Part shown: positions 49,500-60,754 of the stretch, one piece after another
Layout of the letters: each line of letters begins with the position of its first letter
Numbering within the stretch: the first letter of the stretch is position 1
NCBI GenBank assembly: GCA_039881145.1
Contig: JAYKKI010000008.1
Coordinates: 33,009,501-33,073,500 of the forward strand
Direction of reading: 5' to 3'
Length of the DNA stretch: 64,000 nucleotides
Source: Druceiella hillmani
Lineage: Eukaryota; Arthropoda; Insecta; Lepidoptera; Hepialidae
The notes under the pieces: generated by a model
Database searches by the model: none
Seen by the model: the letters and a program-made list of their open reading frames with translations, nothing else
Told to the model about the DNA's origin: nothing
Translations under genes and position numbers: made by a program

Positions 49500-51306
49500 T
49501 TGGACGTTGTTGTTGTTAAATGCTATGGGGTTTATTATAATTAATTCGTGGTAATGAAAAATCCAGTGCTTAAATTGATCACTGTTTTATTGTAAGGTTC
49601 AACGCGAATGAAATTTGTGACATGAATATGAAAGGTCAGGAAATTGAATACTACTGCGAGAAAATTGTATTGCGATAAGTGTGAAAGAGGGGGGTGTTCA
49701 TTTGCTAGTTTTGTGAATGTTAGTAGAGTTGCGATCATGATCAATGTTTATATTCGTCCAGTTGTTACTTTGGAAAAAGTAATCACTTTTATGTTTAAGA
49801 CAGGAAAAAGCGTGTTTTTTTAAAACAGATTTACTAATTTTGCAAGAACCCACTTGAATTGATAGGAAGAAAAATTATGGTGAATTTTAATATTATTCAG
49901 AAAAAAGGAAAAGAAATTACTCAGAGACAGATTTAAACTCTGCGGTGTATCTGGATTTCTTCAAATCTAAACAGTCTTAGAGACTTATATTTTTTGAATC
50001 GGCCTGTTTTAATGAAAAACATATTTTGTTAAAAGTTAAGTCGGTTTTCATTTTTGTTTGTTCCTCCCGCCTATTTTTTCATTAACATAATTACTTTTAG
50101 ATACAAAACAATGACAGAGAACATCCTTTGAAAATTTTTGTCGTTTTTTAAATTGGTTCTTAACTTATCCTTTCCTTTTTCAGAAATTTAATAATCATTC
50201 TGTGCTCTAGTTTGCTCTTCAGTCTCCCTTTCTAACATAAGAGTCGTAAATTTCAGTATTTGTACCGCTAAATATTGTCCTCTCAGGAGTTATTTAATAG
50301 CTTTTGCATTGTTATTGATTATTTTTATTATATTATGAATAATTCTCTGAATGCCTCTCGTCTATTTGCTATTATCCTACGATATTTGTATAGTGAGTAG
50401 ATCTCTAACTAGGTGATCACATTGGTTGAATCTTGATTGAGATTTGCATAAAAAAATTTCTACAAGTAAATACGTAAATTTACATTTCACGTTTGTGTTT
50501 TTTTTTATATTTCTGCTATATGGTTTCAGGTACAGTAACATTTATTCGAAATAGTGAATGCCATGAAAGTCAACGACATAACTACTCACGGAATAATGAG
50601 TTTTTTTCTAGATTGATACTCCTGTAAAATGAATATATCGCACATTCGCTTCAACAAATGTAAACAAATTGAAAAAAAACTTGTTACAAGTGACAAAACA
50701 TGCGTATCAGAATTAAGTATTCGGGGCAGCAACATGTAAATATATTTATTGTGATATCTGCCAACTAGTATGAAATTATCAAAATATAAACATATGGTGC
50801 TTTGACAAGTTAGGTATCTTTAAGGTCTTCTTTTGTAAGAAATATATTATAGTTATTGGGAAGTTGTTGCATCGAATGTGTGAAAGGCAAATTAATTATT
50901 TTTGGGCGGAATTTATGCTCAATCTGGTGGAAATTATTGTACTAAAGCGGTTGTGTGTTTTCTCATTGCACGACTGTGACAGTTATATTACGTTGTTTAT
51001 TGTAAAAAACAAATGAGGTGTAAAGAACTTCTCGCATCGATCACCTGGCATATTATTAGTACAAATTAATTTCAGAATGACTACCGATGGAACTCGGTAT
51101 ATGGAACAGTATTCAAATAAAGAATTTAGGTATATTTGAAACAATTTTAACTTCATTTACTGTTCCGAATTTGAATGCAGCTTTACACGAGAGTGTTACT
51201 TAATAAAATCGACAAATGAAATTTCATAAAATCGGATAAATAATTGTGAAAGCACCATTAGAGACTTTTTGTTGATTCGAACTATAGAGAACACACGCGC
51301 ATACAC

Positions 51307-51540
<234 letters not shown>

Positions 51541-51640
51541 GGATAATCAACGTGATGAATGATTTTCCAATTTTTTCCTTTATTTGTATTACAGAGGATT
51601 CCTTCCTAATAAATTTCGAAATTCTAGGTAAACGGCAACA
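51541..51640 (+). repeat. Microsatellite-flanking sequence, first copy
   Basis: GGATAATCAACGTGATGAAT then GATTTTC, ending GGATTCCTTCCTAATAAATT and ATTCTAGGTAAA. It is nearly repeated at 52966-53056, also just downstream of a TA tract, inside a block E element. Confidence 0.85.
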
Positions 51641-52099
51641 CTTCACTTACTGAATAGATTTAGCAATTCTTATGAGTCAGTCCGTATCAAAGAATGCAAT
51701 ATTTCAAAGGCTGTATTTTTTCTATTGAGCTTGAAATTTTTTAAAGTTTTAGTATTTATTGTTAATTTTAACTTGATAACTCCTCCTCTATCTAGTCTAT
51801 CCTCTTCCTTTCTACTTCCTCTACATAGGCGGACAACCAACTAATACCACGAGGGTTCAGCTTTTTTCTTCCTTATTAGTCTCGGTCGAGGGAACTGCTT
51901 TATAAGAACTAATGATAGAGTTAAGATATTTATATTCAAACGTAAAACTTGAAAACTTATGTTCAACCAGTATTAGTTTTGTGGAGATAAGATTTAATTA
52001 TTAACCAATTCTCTTTTTTAATGAGTTTTTTCTTAAATTACAAATCGTTGCAAAGTTAAATCACTGGTAAAATCAAAAGTATAGGGCCCGATTTTTTTA

Positions 52100-52330
52100 A
52101 TTACACGAAGAAATTAGAAATAAAAAAGGTAAAACAGCAGGAAGGGGCAAGATACTTAGCAAAAAGGAATTCGAGAACAGTTGTCGAGCTGGAAAAAAGG
52201 ACGTTTTTGCAGAAAATTGACCGTAAAAATTTAACTATTTGACAAACAATTGTGAATATCAGTAGGCTTCTATTCTGATAGTTATAAATCGAAAAAAAAA
52301 GAATTATCAACGATGGTTGAGAATTTAATC
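52100..52330 (-). repeat. Dispersed repeat block D, inverted copy
   Basis: The reverse complement shows ATCGATTTATAACTATCAGA-like sequence, then TTTTCTGCAAAAACGTCC and a CT-rich tail, matching 14990-15240. The minus-strand frame 52101-52310 lies inside the repeat, as the frame at 15010-15237 does in its copy. The shared hydrophobic frame might be an old ORF, but it is low in complexity. Confidence 0.55.
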
Positions 52331-52836
52331 TTTAGCGTATACAAAGTGTCATAAGTAGATAAATACAGAACAACGGACGCAGACGCATGCCAGTTTTAAA
52401 AGTATAATGATAAATATAAAAGAAATTAAAAGCAAGGAAGATCTCTTTCAGATAAGCTATATTAAAGTTCATTATTAGCAAAACAATTCGTATTTTTAAT
52501 TTTATAATAAAGCGCACAATACTAGGTGGGCAATAACTTAAAAATATTAGTTATAATGATGTTATGACTGATTATAATAAAATAAGGTTGGTGGATGTTA
52601 CGATGATTATGATGAATATCAGTTATAATTGATGTTATGGATGATTATATTATAATAACTTTGATGGCTATTATGAAATCTTCAAATGGAAGGACGAAAT
52701 TACGTACTTTTTGTATGTTATTGCATAATTAATAACATACTGAAGCCTGTAAAATATTAAGCATGTTAATAAAATATTTTTATTCACAATTAAATGAAAC
52801 TACATGATGCAGTATTATTTCTACTTTCTTTAAGTT

Positions 52837-52895
52837 CTTTACCACGACCTAGGTTTCATTGTATTACAACATCTTCAGGTGGGTTATTAGCAAAG
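52837..52895 (-). ncRNA. Candidate minimal hammerhead ribozyme 3
   Basis: The minus-strand parse is identical to the 19483 copy except that the stem II 3' strand is ACAAT instead of ACAAC, so the closing pair becomes G-U, and the stem I loop is CTAATAAC. Core CTGAAGA, GAAA and GTC are intact. Confidence 0.65.
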
Positions 52896-52943
<48 letters not shown>

Positions 52944-53089
52944 ATATATGTACATATTTAATAAGGATAATCAACGTGATGAATGATTTTAAATTTTTTT
53001 CCTTTACTTGTATAACAGGAGATTCCTTCCTAATAAATTTTGAGATTCTAGGTAAATCTATATTCTAGGTAATCTAGATTCTAGGTAAT

Positions 53090-53148
53090 TTTTGCTAATA
53101 GACCACCTGAAGATGTTGTAATATAACGAAACCTAGGTCGTGGTGAAG
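53090..53148 (+). ncRNA. Candidate minimal hammerhead ribozyme 4
   Basis: The plus-strand parse is TTTTG, loop, CCAC, CTGAAGA, T, GTTGT-AAT-ATAAC, GAAA, CCTAGG, TC, GTGG, TGAAG. Stem II has one G-U pair and distal stem I has more wobble pairs than in the other copies, so it should be weaker. The core is intact. Confidence 0.6.
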
Positions 53149-53246
53149 AACTTAAAGAAAGTGGAAATAATACTATATCACGTAGTTTCATTTAATTGTC
53201 AATAATGAATTTCAACAAAATTAACGCCAAATATATTCGATATTTG

Positions 53247-53634
53247 TTTGTTTATTAATTTGTAAAAATTAACTCGGAAAACCAAAAAGATATATGGCGA
53301 ACTCGTTGCCAAAAAATACATCATTCAGTACTATACGAAGCGAATTCGTGAAAAATTATAGTTACTATTATAAATAAAGAAATGAATCAATTTTGTAAAC
53401 AATAAAGCAGAGATACATGTTTTGATGCACAAAAGTAAATAATTCAAAAAGAAACTTCACGTGCTGTCTATCACTACTATCAGGAAATTGACAAATAAAC
53501 AGAAATGAATTATGTGTGAAAGGAACTTTCACCACCAAGTTATGAAGAAAATGTACTTTGATTAGAAGTGAAATTTACACAATTGTAGGCGCTCTAATTA
53601 CATTAGCATCAAGTTGACTTCAAAATCTGTTTAA
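53247..53634. other. Non-coding stretch
   Basis: No gene was recognised between the fold-back element and the 33-bp satellite. Confidence 0.4.
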
Positions 53635-53837
53635 TACATAATACAATTCTGGAATAATAAGAAAGTATACATAATAAAATTCTAAAATAATAAGAAAGTA
53701 TACATAATAAAATTCTAAAATAATAAGAAAGTATACATAATAAAATTCTAAAATAATAAGAAAGTATACATAATAAAATTCTAAAATAATAAGAAAGTTT
53801 ACATAATAAAATAAAAAAGGATACATAATAAAATTCT
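53635..53837. repeat. Tandem repeat, about six units of 33 bp
   Basis: Unit ATAATAAGAAAGTATACATA plus ATAAAATTCTAAA. Because 33 is divisible by three, one minus-strand frame stays open (YYVYFLIILEF repeat, 53620-53844). That is a by-product of the period and not evidence of a gene. The first and last units are the most diverged, as expected for a replication-slippage array. Confidence 0.95.
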
Positions 53838-54459
53838 GTTCCATACTGTAAGTATCAGGTGTTAAGAATTTTCGAAAGACCAGATTTTTGGAAATTTCGT
53901 CTTCATTGATTAGGATATGGATTTTGGATAGGAACGAGAAAGCGAATTGTAGTATTTAAGGTGTAATCACATTTCATTTAATATTAAGGGAAGACTTTAT
54001 TTTAATATTTAAAATAAACGAGTTGATGTATTTTTTGCCTAAATGAAAGCTGAAAAATTTTGAAACTTGTATTATTTCATTAATATTAGCGAAAGTTAAA
54101 ATATAATTTAAAAGGAATTAATTATATCGACGTAACGCTGATTTCGGTAGTATATCGTCAATCAAGTGTATTTATATATATTTTGGTTTGGTAATTTTTT
54201 AGCTGGAACAAAATAAGTCACATAACACTTTATGCTAAACAAACCGAACAACTTAAAAAAATGCCAAAAAAGAAAATTGTATTAAAAAAGTAATAATGTT
54301 TTGAAAAAAAATTTTATTTAAAACTGTAACAAATATTTGCCAACGTAACAAAAAAATAGGTGCGATTAATTTTTGAAAAATTTTTAGGGCCATTAAGGAT
54401 GATTAGTTGACATAAATAAAACAAAACGCGTCGCTAAGTCTATTATTTCTTTTTAACCG
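53838..54459. other. AT-rich non-coding stretch
   Basis: No gene or recognised repeat. Confidence 0.4.
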
Positions 54460-54745
54460 ACTACGGCAGGGGAAGGGTTATGCATTTTACAGGCTATGTA
54501 TGTGTGTATGTATGTAAGTTTGTTCTCTCGTACATACTAAACTACTAAAGAGATTGTAATAAATAAAGTGTGCTTAGATTCGTCTTGACCAGAGAGTGTC
54601 GAGTGACCTAGGGTATATAACGTTATGAATTTCACAGACAGACTAAACTACTAAAATGATTTCAACAAATTGGTGTACTTATATTCGTTTTAATTCAGAG
54701 AGTGTCCTAAGGTATATGACGTTATGAGTTTCAGAGATCATGTTT
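54460..54745 (+). repeat. Dispersed repeat with TATGTATG head and doubled body
   Basis: After ACCGACTACGGCAGGGGAAG comes TATGTATGTGTGTATGTATG. A body of about 110 bases is then present twice in tandem: ACTAAACTACTAAAGAGATT at 54536 and ACTAAACTACTAAAATGATT at 54641. Each copy runs through AGATTCGTCTTGACCAGAGA or ATATTCGTTTTAATTCAGAGA to TATATAACGTTATGAATTTC or TATATGACGTTATGAGTTTC. The TATG-rich head followed by 'AAACTACTGAACCGATT..' is typical of a widespread insect repeat. It is non-coding. Confidence 0.65.
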
Positions 54746-54749
54746 GTAC

Positions 54750-55680
54750 TTCGTGTTTTTCAGTTATTTTTTTGTTAGGTTCTAGTTTTTCCTCTTGTTA
54801 TCGTATATGTAAATTTTATATCGTATCGTATTTATTAAATCAAATACATCAGGCTAAGCTAATCAATCATTTCAGCTGTTGCGAGTTTATTTTCCTGAAT
54901 GCGTGTATATTCGTAAGTAAATGCAAATTATTTTATTTTTTTTATATTTAATTTCCATATAATTCTGGCTCTTTCGACATTCTTGATATTTTTTGACCAA
55001 CTTCTTCATGATCATGTTAAAGATTAATAAAGGCACAATATTTTGACGGATATCTATTATTCCATATATAACATTCATTATTTCTCTAGAAATACTTTGA
55101 AAAATTATTACAAATATAATTCTTTTAATTGCTTCGTAACCAATACTTTAATAAATCTTAGATTTACTTGTCCGCTTCCAATAATAATATGATTTTTCAA
55201 CAATTCCACATTCTCGAGATTTAACATTTTTATTAAATTTATTTTGGCAAGAGAATTAATACCACAACGAGCATTAATATTTTCATTATTGAACGCTGAA
55301 AACTACGCCACTTTTTTTAGGTATTATTTTATTTTTTACCAAAATATTCGTTGTTTATCCTTCGTCAATATGTTTATATAACACGTTCCTGCTCAGAAAG
55401 TCAAATTTTAAGAATTACTTCAAATTTAGTTTTCAAATATTCAGTGTACTTTTCCCCAGATACGTCACGAATAAAAAAAGGAAGATTTGAGTGCTCAAAA
55501 GCGTTTTTATATTTGCAGTTCACCACGTCTTTTACTTATGCCAACAGAAAATTCACATTAATTCGTTACTAGACGAGAAGTATGTTGGAAAAACAGGCAA
55601 TAAAAAGGAGCTTATGAGAAATTGGCCCGTACATCCAATTACTTATTAGCGGATGATTTGAAATTTGAATCTGAAATCTG
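54750..55680. other. Unit 2 segment paralogous to about 45000-45370
   Basis: AAGATTTGAGTGCTCAAAAG (55483) matches TTAGATTTGAGTGCTTAGTA (45203), and the downstream ATTAATTCGTTACTAGACGA (55557) matches TATTATCTCGCTACTAGAAG (45272). The open frame 55351-55572 is not preserved in the unit 1 copy, so it is not called as a gene. Confidence 0.45.
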
Positions 55681-55779
55681 ACCTGATTGTAAATTCTGTC
55701 TGCTAATAAAATATTATATGCAGTTAATGTTTACTTACCGTATAATGTTTTATTACCAGACAGAATTTACAATCAGGTC
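55681..55779. repeat. Long imperfect hairpin
   Basis: ACCTGATTGTAAATTCTGTC (55681) pairs with GACAGAATTTACAATCAGGT (55759-55778) perfectly over 20 bases. The arms continue through (G/C)TAATAAAA(C)ATTAT on the inner side, and the loop is about 25 bases. Confidence 0.85.
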
Positions 55780-56009
55780 TAATTAAGCCGCATATAAAAG
55801 GCTGCATTTAAACAAAATAACTGTAAATATGAAATTTTCTTGTAAATAATAATTTTATATATCATTAAACTAAATGAAACTGGCAAGTAACTTGAAAATC
55901 AAAAGTATGAAATATATTTATTTATTATAATTTCGTAATTTTTTTCCTGAAATGTGTTAACTCGGTGGTCAAAGGGTCATTAAATTTAAGAAAAGGAGCA
56001 TTAAAGACC

Positions 56010-56215
56010 GTTTAATCTAATAAGTTGTTATAAAACTCACCTGATACTTTAATAATTTAATCTAACGAGCCATTAACGCACGCACTGTAAATCGTTTTGG
56101 ATTACTCGAGGAGCTGAGCCGCTCGCCCATCTAGTGACGCCCGCCCGCCCTTGGCTGAAATACTGCTTCGAGTTAACAGTAGACACAATGCTCTTGTACT
56201 GCGTCGATTTAATAC
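56010..56215 (+). repeat. GC-richer block B, copy 4
   Basis: Landmarks are CACCTGATACTTTAATAATT, ACGCACGCACTGTAAATCGT, GAGCCGCTCGCCCATCTAGT and GACGCCCGCCCGCCCTTGGC. Same position relative to block C as copy 3. Confidence 0.65.
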
Positions 56216-56469
56216 TAGTCTTTATTTTTTTCATAATTCGTTTTATATTAAAATTTAACAAATAATGTTTATGATCATAGAAAATTAAAATAATACTTAC
56301 GTATATAATTTGAATTTTTCTTACTGCATTTTATAATTTACTAAAAAAGGTTGACTTCGATATGATTGGGAAAATGTTAAAAGTCATTTTTGAAAAAATG
56401 CCTAAAAGTTATATTGTGCTACTTGACGTGTACCTTAACCTTTAAGGAGTTACGACACGTCGGCATTGA

Positions 56470-57230
56470 CTAGCATCTGGATGGATGACTGCTTTGATAC
56501 TACCGCATAATGCCATTTTCCTTTTTATAAGTTTCTTTTCTCGCGAACGTATATTGCGTTCTTTATTAGGAATTTGTTGGCATTTAAAACATAAAAGTCA
56601 AAAGATGGATTTTATAAAAAAGTATTTTATATATATATATATATATACATATATATAATATTAAAATAAATAAAACGATGTCTCAAATGCGCGCGTGACA
56701 ACGTTCCACTGCTGAGGCTTTGGGGAAATGACTTGACAAATGCGCGAAAGCTTTTTTAAGTCGTGTGGCAAAATTGTTTTAAGTTAGCAAGGAAAAGTAC
56801 TATAATATTTACATTTACAGTTTCAATTCCTATGGGTGACGGCGGGAAAATACCGCGCTAGATTGATTTCTATGAATGGTCGTATTTAATCTATTTGCTG
56901 CGTAATAAGACTCCTTCGAAATATTTTAAAATACACGAGGCAAATAAATTTCACAGTGACTTGTATTCGCATGGCTGCATTTGGCGTTAACGACAATTTC
57001 TAAATATAACGGCGCAATGAAAAGTAATTTATGAATATCATTATTTAGCAAGAATTCTTTTTAAATATGGATCATGTTTAATATTCTGCTAATTATACAT
57101 GTAGTATATTTAAAACCCTAGTTTGGTTTAAATCTTGAGGAAAATTATTAATTTACAAAATTATTTTACCATTCTATGCGTATTTTGACCTGGTAATAAT
57201 TCCCTTTCATTTTAGCTGTAATAAATCAGA
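56470..57230 (+). repeat. Block C, forward copy in unit 2
   Basis: Ordered landmarks are TGGATGGATGACTGCTTTGA, TTTCCTTTTTATAAG, ACGTATATTGCGTTCTTTAT, AATTCCTATGGGTGACGGCG, ACTCCTTCGAAATATTTTAA, GGCTGCATTTGGCGTTAACG and ATTATTTAGCAAGAA. A short TA tract at 56628-56658 interrupts it. Confidence 0.7.
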
Positions 57231-57489
57231 TTCATTTTTAAATGTATACTATTTATAAATACATTGGGAAAATAAAACGTGCAAGATTAAGCGGAATATT
57301 TTAACTATATTACGAAATTTATTTACATGTTGACCGGGTTAATAATACTAATTACATTAAAGAAATACGATATTTTTATTATAGTATGGGTAACTAAATT
57401 TTAATAGAATGTTCGTGTGAAAATACTGGTAAACTACTGTGGGATTTAGAAGAGGATCTTATGCAAGAAGGAAAATACACGGGTCACAT

Positions 57490-58150
57490 TTTTACTTTTG
57501 ATTTCCTATTTAATAAACATTCAGATAGGGAAACATACATACTCTGTTTTTATAAATCTCAAGAAAGCTTTTGATAGAGCTGTAAATGAAAAAATGAAGG
57601 AAAAGTTGTTGATGAATCAGCAAGATGGAAAACTAACTAAGGAAGTAAAATTGTGATATAACTATAATAAATCTTTATAGGATTAATGGAAACAGTTGGT
57701 TTATAATACCTACCATGCGTGTTTCGTCGACAATATTATCATTTTTGCGGAAATACACCTGATCGTCGGCCATGGCGTAGAAGCTCTACGACTCATTTTT
57801 GAACATGGATTTACGAATGAATACAGGAAAAATAATAATATCATACTATCGACATCCTAAATTGTGTTCAGACGGCAATCAATCTCAAATTTCGAGCTTA
57901 CAAACAACGGGTGTTACTTGTCATGTGCAGAGACATGGGTATTTATCTGCCAGTATATTAGCGAATTGCAAGTAGCCTAAAGGAAAGTGGAGTGTCCCAA
58001 TGTTAGGGATCACTCTTCCTGACTGATGCGCAATACCCGAATTCGGACAAATACCATATTATTCGAAATGGCTAAAGCAGAGTCCTATACACAGCAGTGA
58101 TGGTAAAATGGTTGAAAAAGAAGAAGATACAATGTATAAATATATAGAAC
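57490..58150 (+). pseudogene. LINE reverse transcriptase fragment with two palm boxes
   Basis: At 57528-57580 one frame reads GKHTYSVFINLKKAFDRA, the reverse transcriptase box that normally reads FIDLKKAFDRV. At 57723-57752 FVDNIIIFAE replaces the catalytic box FADDIVIIAE; the second aspartate of the pair has become asparagine. Only about 58 codons separate them and stops intervene, so an internal deletion is likely. After further broken segments the sequence ends with MAKAESYTQQ and a GAAGAAGA-type tail (58110-58135), as at LINE 3' ends. The enzyme cannot work. No counterpart exists in unit 1, so the insertion postdates the duplication. Confidence 0.8.
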
Positions 58151-58159
58151 TGTAACCGC

Positions 58160-58680
58160 TTGTGTTACGAATGACGCTAACTTTTTATTCGTAGTTATAC
58201 TTATAGTATCTAGTAAAACAATTTGTCTCAAGTATGTTTATTGCAAAAACTATGCATGAATGCTGTGTGTAAGTAAATAAGTTTGTGCGTTCGGAAAGTG
58301 CATAGCCAAGGATCGGAAAAACAGAAGATTACATGAAACAATTAGCTTTCATAGTAATGAAGAACAAAAGCAAGAAAAATAAAGAAACATGATTATGTGT
58401 ATTGATGCCAATAATTATCATGGCGGGTACTGCGTCTTGGTTATCTCAAAATTTGCGTGATAAAAACGAAAGTGCTGATTGCGATGAGAACTTGATCTAG
58501 TAGAAAATATTAAAGTTAATCGGGTTAGAGGAATACGACATACCATTGTGGATGTTTTTTTTCTATCTAAGCAGGAAGTAATGTGTACATATGGATATAT
58601 AACTGAGTTGCATATCGTAAACTACTTTATAACCATCAAGACAACAACGTAACTTTTGATATATATTTTAACCTGTCACA
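58160..58680. other. Non-coding stretch
   Basis: No gene was recognised. The local AAGTAAATAAGTTTGTGCGT resembles the repeat at 2290. Confidence 0.35.
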
Positions 58681-58689
58681 GGTATACTT

Positions 58690-59710
58690 TTTTGTGCAGC
58701 GGTCGTTTTGTGTTTCTGACGCTTTTTCAATTAGTTTTAAGGACCGTCTAGCCAGTGGCTCTTTAAATTTTAGTATTGTCTGTTTGGTTTGTTGTTTTAA
58801 TTCGTAATGGTTATTTCGATATTATTTTTGGAAAAACTTAGTATAGAGGTGTCTGACCGTTTTAATAATAGATATTTTAATAATAGAAAATCCGAGAAGT
58901 TATTTGCAGTATGTTTGCTTATTATTTTTGGTATTTCCAGCAGCACTTATATACCACTTATTTATACATTTAAAAGTTACGGAGATTTCGGAAGTTTTAC
59001 GGAGGTGAATGTAATATTATGTTTATTATATCGAGAATTCAAAATATTGAATGTCGTAGTTTCCATAATATGTCATCTTGTGACACTACAGTATAACGTA
59101 TCTGCTGTTAGATGCTACGATTAATAACAAAGCGGAAATTGGAAAATAATTTATTGGCGGTCTGTTCTTTACTGATGCGTAGAGTGACATTGGAATTGAG
59201 AATTCTGTTCATCGTTTACTGACGTGTTTCATTTTTCATTACGGTATTCCTTCTCATTGAAAACGACCTCGCTTCTATTTTGTTGGTTTTCAGAACTCCG
59301 AGGTAATGATTAATAAGGATAACTTGTGGCATTCGTATTCCGCCATTCGAGGTAAAATTTTTGAATCGTCGCAAGACGAACATCAGCTAAGACATTTGCC
59401 AAAGTTGTTGTAATCAATCAAGAAAGAAAGTCAGACGTTCGAAGGCAATTAGAAACACTCTAGTTTTGACCATATATGTGCATGGAATAATAGCGTATCA
59501 ACAGAATTTCACTTTAATAATGCTTATTAATAGAGAAAATTACATTAACATTTTTTCATCTCTTCATATTATCTTCTTAATATTAACTTTCGCCAGTGAA
59601 GTGACTCTCATTTTCAAAGAATACGATGTGTGGTTAGCGTTTGCAATAACCAATCAATTATATACTGATATAATAATAATAACCGATATTAATTATCTGA
59701 TATAATGAAG
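58690..59710 (+). pseudogene. Possible gustatory-receptor-like pseudogene, unit 2
   Basis: A splice-acceptor-like TTTTTTGTGCAG (58688-58699) precedes a frame QRSFCVSDAFSISFKDRLAS then GSLNFSIVCLVCCFN, ending in a TAA at 58805. One frame over, 58807-59124 continues with about 105 codons of hydrophobic segments (SEKLFAVCLLIIFG; LYREFKILNVVVSIICHLV). After a broken interval a third frame at 59466-59705 holds NIFSSLHIIFLILTFASEV and WLAFAITNQLYTDIIIITDI. The pattern of a short aromatic-rich start followed by several membrane helices suits an insect gustatory receptor. I see no diagnostic C-terminal TYxxxxxQF motif, so the family call is tentative. At least one frameshift and several stops make it non-functional unless these are separate exons. 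Confidence 0.35.
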
Positions 59711-60399
59711 ATATTACAATTTTATTATTGTAGAGATATTATGTAGTAGGTATTAAAGAAAAATTAATATGCGAAATAATGCAAGTCTGTCTTAATAGAA
59801 AAATATTTTCATTTCATCAATTGATTCGTTAAATAATACTTGAAAATTTAACTTATTATCATCACCAATGTATAGAGAGCGGAGAGTAATATACGGAGTA
59901 GTGTACAGCCTACAAAAAAAGAATATTATGGAAGGGAATATACCGTAGTGCCAACTGCGTTCCCAGTTAAATTCTAAAACTATCAAATATGAAGTACCCC
60001 GTCCGTTGAAGTATTCCTCCCAAGGGGATTTCTCAATCTCGCAGTCTATCGACTCGTATGCAGTCTCAGATATTGGTAAAGGGACGAGCTGATAAATTTA
60101 TTGCAGCTCTGCTTGACGGGGCGGCCTCAAATTTTCGTTACTTTTTAGATATTATGGCGACAGTGATGCGATGCGAGTATTATTACATTTCAAATACCAA
60201 TATATTATTTAATAATTTTGATTTCTTCAATGCAAAGCACATTAAAAAAAATTCATTCAATATCCTGTCTTTTATCATCATTACCATAGACAGAAACATA
60301 TGCTCTGTTGAACATGGTTTCCTCTTTAGACTCCCCTTAAGGATCGATTTCATGCTGATTGCATCTAACAGCTTTCCGCGACTTTAACCTTTTTTTTTC
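59711..60399. other. Unassigned stretch
   Basis: A plus-strand open frame at 60058-60387 (109 codons, starting MQSQILVKGRADKFIAALLD) is among the longer non-repeat frames here. It has no family I recognise. It abuts a LINE fragment on the opposite strand and may be part of that insertion. It is not called as a gene. Confidence 0.25.
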
Positions 60400-60735
60400 T
60401 TTTTTCAACCAGGTTAATTGAGAAAGGGAATGAGACACGTCCTGCATTTTTTGGTATGTGGTCATTTGAGAACCTTTCTTCCCTAATGATCATCAGTTTT
60501 GCTTGTTCTATGGCTTATCCATTGAAACTTCAGCCTACTAATTCGAGTTATATCGACAAACTTAGTTTTCCTTCGATTTCCTTATTATTGATAGTATCTC
60601 GTAAAAAATGCCGAGTTTTTCCATAGCTCCCTGAGTGACCTTGGAGTCTTTTTACTATGTCAGTAGCAAGGTATCACGTTTCACTGCCATGTGTTATCTT
60701 TAGCAACACACTCGTTGAAGACTTTCGTCCTTGTG
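60400..60735 (-). pseudogene. LINE reverse transcriptase C-terminal fragment
   Basis: The minus strand, entering near 60735, reads ITHGSET, a TGA where the family has W, then YLATDIVKRLQ, then SYGKTRHFLRDTINNKEIEG, KLSLS and a stop. This matches the conserved LINE tail 'YGSETWxLTxxxxxKLRxxQRAMERxMLGISLRDRIRNEEIRxRTxV'. The usual following 'KWQWAGHIAR' is not clear. Only about 110 codons remain, so it is a 5'- and 3'-truncated relic. It differs in clade signature from the jockey-like pieces at 1-545 and 27000-27735. Confidence 0.75.
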
Positions 60736-60754
60736 AAGTTAATATTATAAATAT

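Larger units (their letters stand above)
52781..53246. repeat. Fold-back repeat (block E), arms split by TA-linked insert
   Basis: The left arm starts ATTCACAATTAAATGAAACT (52783) and the right arm ends TTAACGCCAAATATATTCGA (about 53243). Between them lie a TA microsatellite (52899-52950) and a copy of the 51541-51640 sequence (52966-53056), followed by three direct copies of GATTCTAGGTAA/ATTCTAGGTAAT. Both arms keep all hammerhead core bases. An open frame running through the insert (52859-53068) is repeat-derived. Confidence 0.9.

Noticed and set aside
53620..53844. Regular YYVYFLIILEF repeat protein
   Set aside because: A 33-bp satellite leaves one frame open automatically. Its composition is that of AT repeat, with no start context or unique domain.
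60058..60387. 109-codon plus-strand frame starting MQSQILVKGRADK
   Set aside because: No family resemblance, and it sits next to a LINE relic on the opposite strand in AT-rich DNA. Not enough to call a gene without a homology search.
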